Shown here: positions 4,331 through 6,982 of the stretch, one piece after another
How the letters are laid out: the number at the start of each line of letters is the position of its first letter
How positions within the stretch are numbered: position 1 is the stretch's first letter
From: Flavobacteriia bacterium
GTDB lineage: Bacteria > Bacteroidota > Bacteroidia > Flavobacteriales > Flavobacteriaceae
DNA length: 6,982 nucleotides
NCBI GenBank assembly: GCA_030626085.1
Contig: DAOUPQ010000100.1
Span: 1 to 6,982, forward strand
Direction: 5' to 3'
Made by a program: the position numbers and the translations under genes
Notes under the pieces: generated by a model
Told to the model about the DNA's origin: nothing
What the model saw: the letters and a program-made list of their open reading frames with translations, nothing else
Databases searched by the model: none

Positions 4331-6634
4331 ATGAATCTAGATTATATCATCCCAAACGAATGGTCAATCATTCAAGAAGGATTTGTCAAAGAAAACGTTA
4401 CAGCTTCTGAAAGTATTTTTAGTATTGGTAACGGTGCAATGGGACAACGTGCCAATTTTGAAGAAAATTACAGTGGAGATACTTTTCAAGGCAGTTATAT
4501 AGGTGGAATTTATTACCCTGATAAAACTCGTGTTGGCTGGTGGAAAAATGGTTATCCGGAATATTTTGCCAAAGTTTTAAACGCTCCTAACTGGATTGGA
4601 ATAAACGTAAATATTAAAGGAATATTTTTAGATCTCAATAAATGTAAAGTGTCTAATTATAAACGCGAACTCAATATGAAAGAAGGCGTTTTAACCAGAT
4701 CATTTACAGCTGAATTACAAAATGGCAATCAGGTTAAAGTAAATGCTGTTCGTTTTTTAAGTTTAGATTTTGATGAAATTGGTGCCATAAAATACGATAT
4801 TACATCAATTAATTTTACTGGTGAAATAGAATTTATTCCGTATGTCGATGCAGGAATAATGAATGAAGATGCAAATTATGATGAATTCTTTTGGGAGATT
4901 TTACAAATAGAAGAAGAAAAGAACGAAGCTTATATCCTGTCAAAAACTCTAAAAACAGAATTCCATGTAAGTACAGGCATGAAAATTTCTTTTGCTTTGA
5001 ATGATGACAAAATCATTTTAGATTCAGAAGTAGAAAAGAGTGAAAAAAAGATTGCCTTTAAGTATAAAACAGAAGTAAAACAAGGTGATACTTTTACGAT
5101 CATAAAATATGGCGGTTATACTCAATCTATGAATCATGCCAAAGAAGATCTAATTTCTTCATCTAAAAAAACACTTCAAAAAGTGGCTAATATAGGTTTT
5201 GATGATCTGTTATTAAAGCAAAAAGAATCCTGGAAAAAGATTTGGAAAACTGCCGATATTGTTATCGAAGGTGATATCAAAGCACAACAAGCCATAAGAT
5301 TTAATATCTTCCAGTTAAATCAAACTTATTTGGGTGAAGATTCAAGATTGAATATTGGTCCTAAAGGATTTACCGGTGAAAAATACGGTGGAAGTACTTA
5401 TTGGGATACTGAAGCATATTGCATTCCTTTTTATATGAGTACCAAGGACAAAAATGTAGCTAAAAATCTATTGCTATACCGTTATAATCAACTGGATAAA
5501 GCTATTGAAAATGCCGAAAAATTAGGATTTAAAAATGGAGCTGCACTTTACCCAATGGTGACCATGAATGGGGAAGAATGTCATAATGAATGGGAAATTA
5601 CTTTTGAAGAGATCCATCGTAACGGTGCTATGATCTACGCCATTTATAATTATGTAAATTACACAGGTGATAATAGTTATATTCCTGAATTTGGAATGGA
5701 AGTAATGATTGCAGTATCCCGTTTTTGGCAACAAAGAGCTACCTATTCAGAACCTAAAGAAAAATATGTTATTTTAGGAGTTACAGGACCTAATGAATAT
5801 GAAAATAATGTAAATAATAACTTCTATACTAACTATTTAGCAAAATGGTGTATGGAATATACTTTAGAGAACCTGAATCTTCTAAAAGAAAAATATAAGG
5901 ATGATTTTGATAGAATTATAGATAAGACCAAACTCAATCAATTAGAGCTCGATCAATGGAAAACTATAGCTGAAAAGATGCATTTTCCATATAGTGAGAA
6001 GTATAATGTTTATTTGCAGCAAGATGGTTTTTTAGATAAAGAATTGATTCTTGTTAAAGAATTACCAAAATCTGAAAGACCAATAAATCAGAAATGGTCA
6101 TGGGATAGAATTTTGCGTTCAGTAAATATTAAACAGGCTGATGTTTTACAGGGAATTTACTTCTTTGAAAATCGATTTAAAATTGATGAAATAACAGATC
6201 ATTTTAATTTCTATGAACCTTTTACAGTTCATGAATCATCATTATCACCCTGTGTACATTCAATTTTAGCCGCAAAAATTGAAAAGATCGACAAGGCTTA
6301 TGAAATGTATCTCCGCACTGCTCGATTAGATCTTGATGATTACAATAGTGAGGTTCATGAAGGTTTACATATTACCAGTATGGCTGGAACCTGGCTATCT
6401 ATAGTTCAGGGCTTCGGTGGTATGCGTAATTTTGATGGAGTTTTATCTTTTGCACCCCAAATTCCAAAAGAATGGAAATCTTATTCGTTCAAGATCAATT
6501 TTAGGGGCACAACTTTAAAAGTGCATAAAAGTCATGACGGTTCTAAATTTACAAATGAATCAGAAACACCAATTGAAATAATGGTACACGGCAAAAAAGT
6601 TGTGGTTTCTTCTAATGAATGTGTAGCTTTATAA
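4331..6634 (+). CDS. mapA: Maltose phosphorylase, glycoside hydrolase family 65
   Basis: This cytoplasmic enzyme (767 residues, typical length) splits maltose with phosphate into glucose and beta-D-glucose-1-phosphate, with inversion. Domains in order: an N-terminal beta-sandwich at about 10-270 with SIFSIGNGAMGQRANFEE (28-45), a helical linker, an (alpha/alpha)6 barrel at about 320-690, and a small C-terminal beta domain. Seen in the barrel are YWDTE (357-361), HNEWEITFEE (418-427, the loop region known to set maltose against trehalose or kojibiose preference), VTGPNEYENNVNNN with the general acid E489 (E487 in the Lactobacillus brevis enzyme), HESSLS (634-639) and MAGTWLSIVQGFGGMR (684-699) near the phosphate site. 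GPNEYENNV rather than GPDEYH supports maltose over trehalose phosphorylase. The ATG follows an A-rich leader with no Shine-Dalgarno. It lies 149 bp after pgmB, probably in the same operon. The symbol is borrowed from lactobacilli. Confidence 0.95.
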   Translation: MNLDYIIPNEWSIIQEGFVKENVTASESIFSIGNGAMGQRANFEENYSGDTFQGSYIGGIYYPDKTRVGWWKNGYPEYFAKVLNAPNWIGINVNIKGIFLDLNKCKVSNYKRELNMKEGVLTRSFTAELQNGNQVKVNAVRFLSLDFDEIGAIKYDITSINFTGEIEFIPYVDAGIMNEDANYDEFFWEILQIEEEKNEAYILSKTLKTEFHVSTGMKISFALNDDKIILDSEVEKSEKKIAFKYKTEVKQGDTFTIIKYGGYTQSMNHAKEDLISSSKKTLQKVANIGFDDLLLKQKESWKKIWKTADIVIEGDIKAQQAIRFNIFQLNQTYLGEDSRLNIGPKGFTGEKYGGSTYWDTEAYCIPFYMSTKDKNVAKNLLLYRYNQLDKAIENAEKLGFKNGAALYPMVTMNGEECHNEWEITFEEIHRNGAMIYAIYNYVNYTGDNSYIPEFGMEVMIAVSRFWQQRATYSEPKEKYVILGVTGPNEYENNVNNNFYTNYLAKWCMEYTLENLNLLKEKYKDDFDRIIDKTKLNQLELDQWKTIAEKMHFPYSEKYNVYLQQDGFLDKELILVKELPKSERPINQKWSWDRILRSVNIKQADVLQGIYFFENRFKIDEITDHFNFYEPFTVHESSLSPCVHSILAAKIEKIDKAYEMYLRTARLDLDDYNSEVHEGLHITSMAGTWLSIVQGFGGMRNFDGVLSFAPQIPKEWKSYSFKINFRGTTLKVHKSHDGSKFTNESETPIEIMVHGKKVVVSSNECVAL

Positions 6635-6652
6635 ATTATAACCAATTAAAAG

Positions 6653-6982
6653 ATGAAAAAAATTATATTATCACTAGCAAGTATTATGGCTCTAAGTTCA
6701 ACATTAGCAGCTTCTGAATTACCAGCAGCACTACAAGCATCAGATGACAAAGGTTTCTATGTAGGTGGAGCTTATGGTTTAACTGGACTTTCAGCAGAAG
6801 GTACTAATCTTGATATGAGTGAAAACTTCAACTCATTAATGTTACAAGCTGGTTATGTTTACAATCAATATATATCTGTGGAAGGTAGATATTGGTATGG
6901 TATGGATACAGAAGATGCATTTGACACTGCTGGCTCTGATACTTCAGTTGATACTTTTGCTATTTACCTTAAACCAACTTAC
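6653..6982 (+). CDS. Small outer membrane beta-barrel protein, N-terminal part (3' end outside window)
   Basis: The frame is open for 110 codons to the window edge. Residues 1-20 are a clear signal peptide (MKKIILSLASIMALSSTLAA). After a short spacer come alternating-residue strands of an OmpA-like eight-strand barrel: GFYVGGAYGLTGL (34-46), LMLQAGYVYNQYISVEGRYWYG (62-83) and VDTFAIYLKPTY (99-110). The expected full length of such proteins is about 170-200 residues. It begins 18 bp after the phosphorylase stop without a Shine-Dalgarno sequence. It does not look like a maltose gene: an alpha-amylase or glucosidase is usual at this place in flavobacteria. From memory, its wording resembles small outer membrane proteins of Campylobacterota or other proteobacteria more than of Bacteroidota. 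Barrel and signal peptide are seen; origin and role are uncertain. Confidence 0.75.
   Translation, partial: MKKIILSLASIMALSSTLAASELPAALQASDDKGFYVGGAYGLTGLSAEGTNLDMSENFNSLMLQAGYVYNQYISVEGRYWYGMDTEDAFDTAGSDTSVDTFAIYLKPTY

Noticed and set aside
4391..4401. GAAAACGTTAC in the phosphorylase gene, similar to the operator core
   Set aside because: Only nine consecutive bases match and the palindrome is broken on the right side. The codons encode KENVT, a conserved part of GH65 proteins, so coding constraint explains it.
5522..5734. Minus-strand open frame inside the phosphorylase gene
   Set aside because: It is antisense to the conserved specificity loop and barrel of GH65; no leader or recognisable domain supports it.
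1..6982. CRISPR arrays, tRNA or rRNA genes, insertion sequences, transposases
   Set aside because: No regularly spaced repeats, no cloverleaf or rRNA-like sequence and no transposase or integrase motifs were seen on either strand.

Overview
The window looks like part of a chromosome from a flavobacterium (Bacteroidota). It is strongly AT-rich, the main genes have A-rich leaders without Shine-Dalgarno sequences, one promoter candidate matches the Bacteroidota -7 box (TAnnTTTG), and the left edge carries the start of a SusC/RagA-type outer membrane transporter. The genus cannot be told from the sequence. The gene set is that of a starch or maltodextrin (alpha-1,4-glucan) utilisation locus.

Layout: the minus strand at 1-486 encodes the N-terminal 162 residues of the SusC-like protein and runs off the left edge. 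A 319-bp divergent regulatory region (487-805) separates it from the plus-strand genes. It holds a candidate susC promoter and two LacI-type operator-like palindromes whose centres are 31 bp apart. On the plus strand come a LacI-family regulator (806-1849), a 201-bp AT-rich spacer with a 17-bp repeat shared with the divergent region and a 16-bp palindrome, an MFS sugar transporter of the GPH/SLC45 type (2051-3535), beta-phosphoglucomutase (3528-4181, overlapping the transporter by 8 bp), a 149-bp spacer with hairpins, and a GH65 maltose phosphorylase (4331-6634). The right edge (6653-6982) holds the first 110 residues of a small secreted beta-barrel protein.

Inferred working model: SusC and its off-window partners bring oligosaccharides across the outer membrane. 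Periplasmic enzymes not seen here trim them. The MFS protein imports maltose, GH65 splits it with phosphate into glucose and beta-glucose-1-phosphate, and beta-phosphoglucomutase converts the latter to glucose-6-phosphate for glycolysis. The LacI-family protein probably senses a sugar of this pathway and acts at the paired operators.

This is a known kind of system and I do not see a new one. The points most worth a second look are the paired operators with a third copy inside the transporter gene, the 17-bp repeat, and the right-edge gene. That gene reads more like an outer membrane protein of Campylobacterota or other proteobacteria than the amylase expected here, so it may mark a transfer boundary or an assembly join near 6653.
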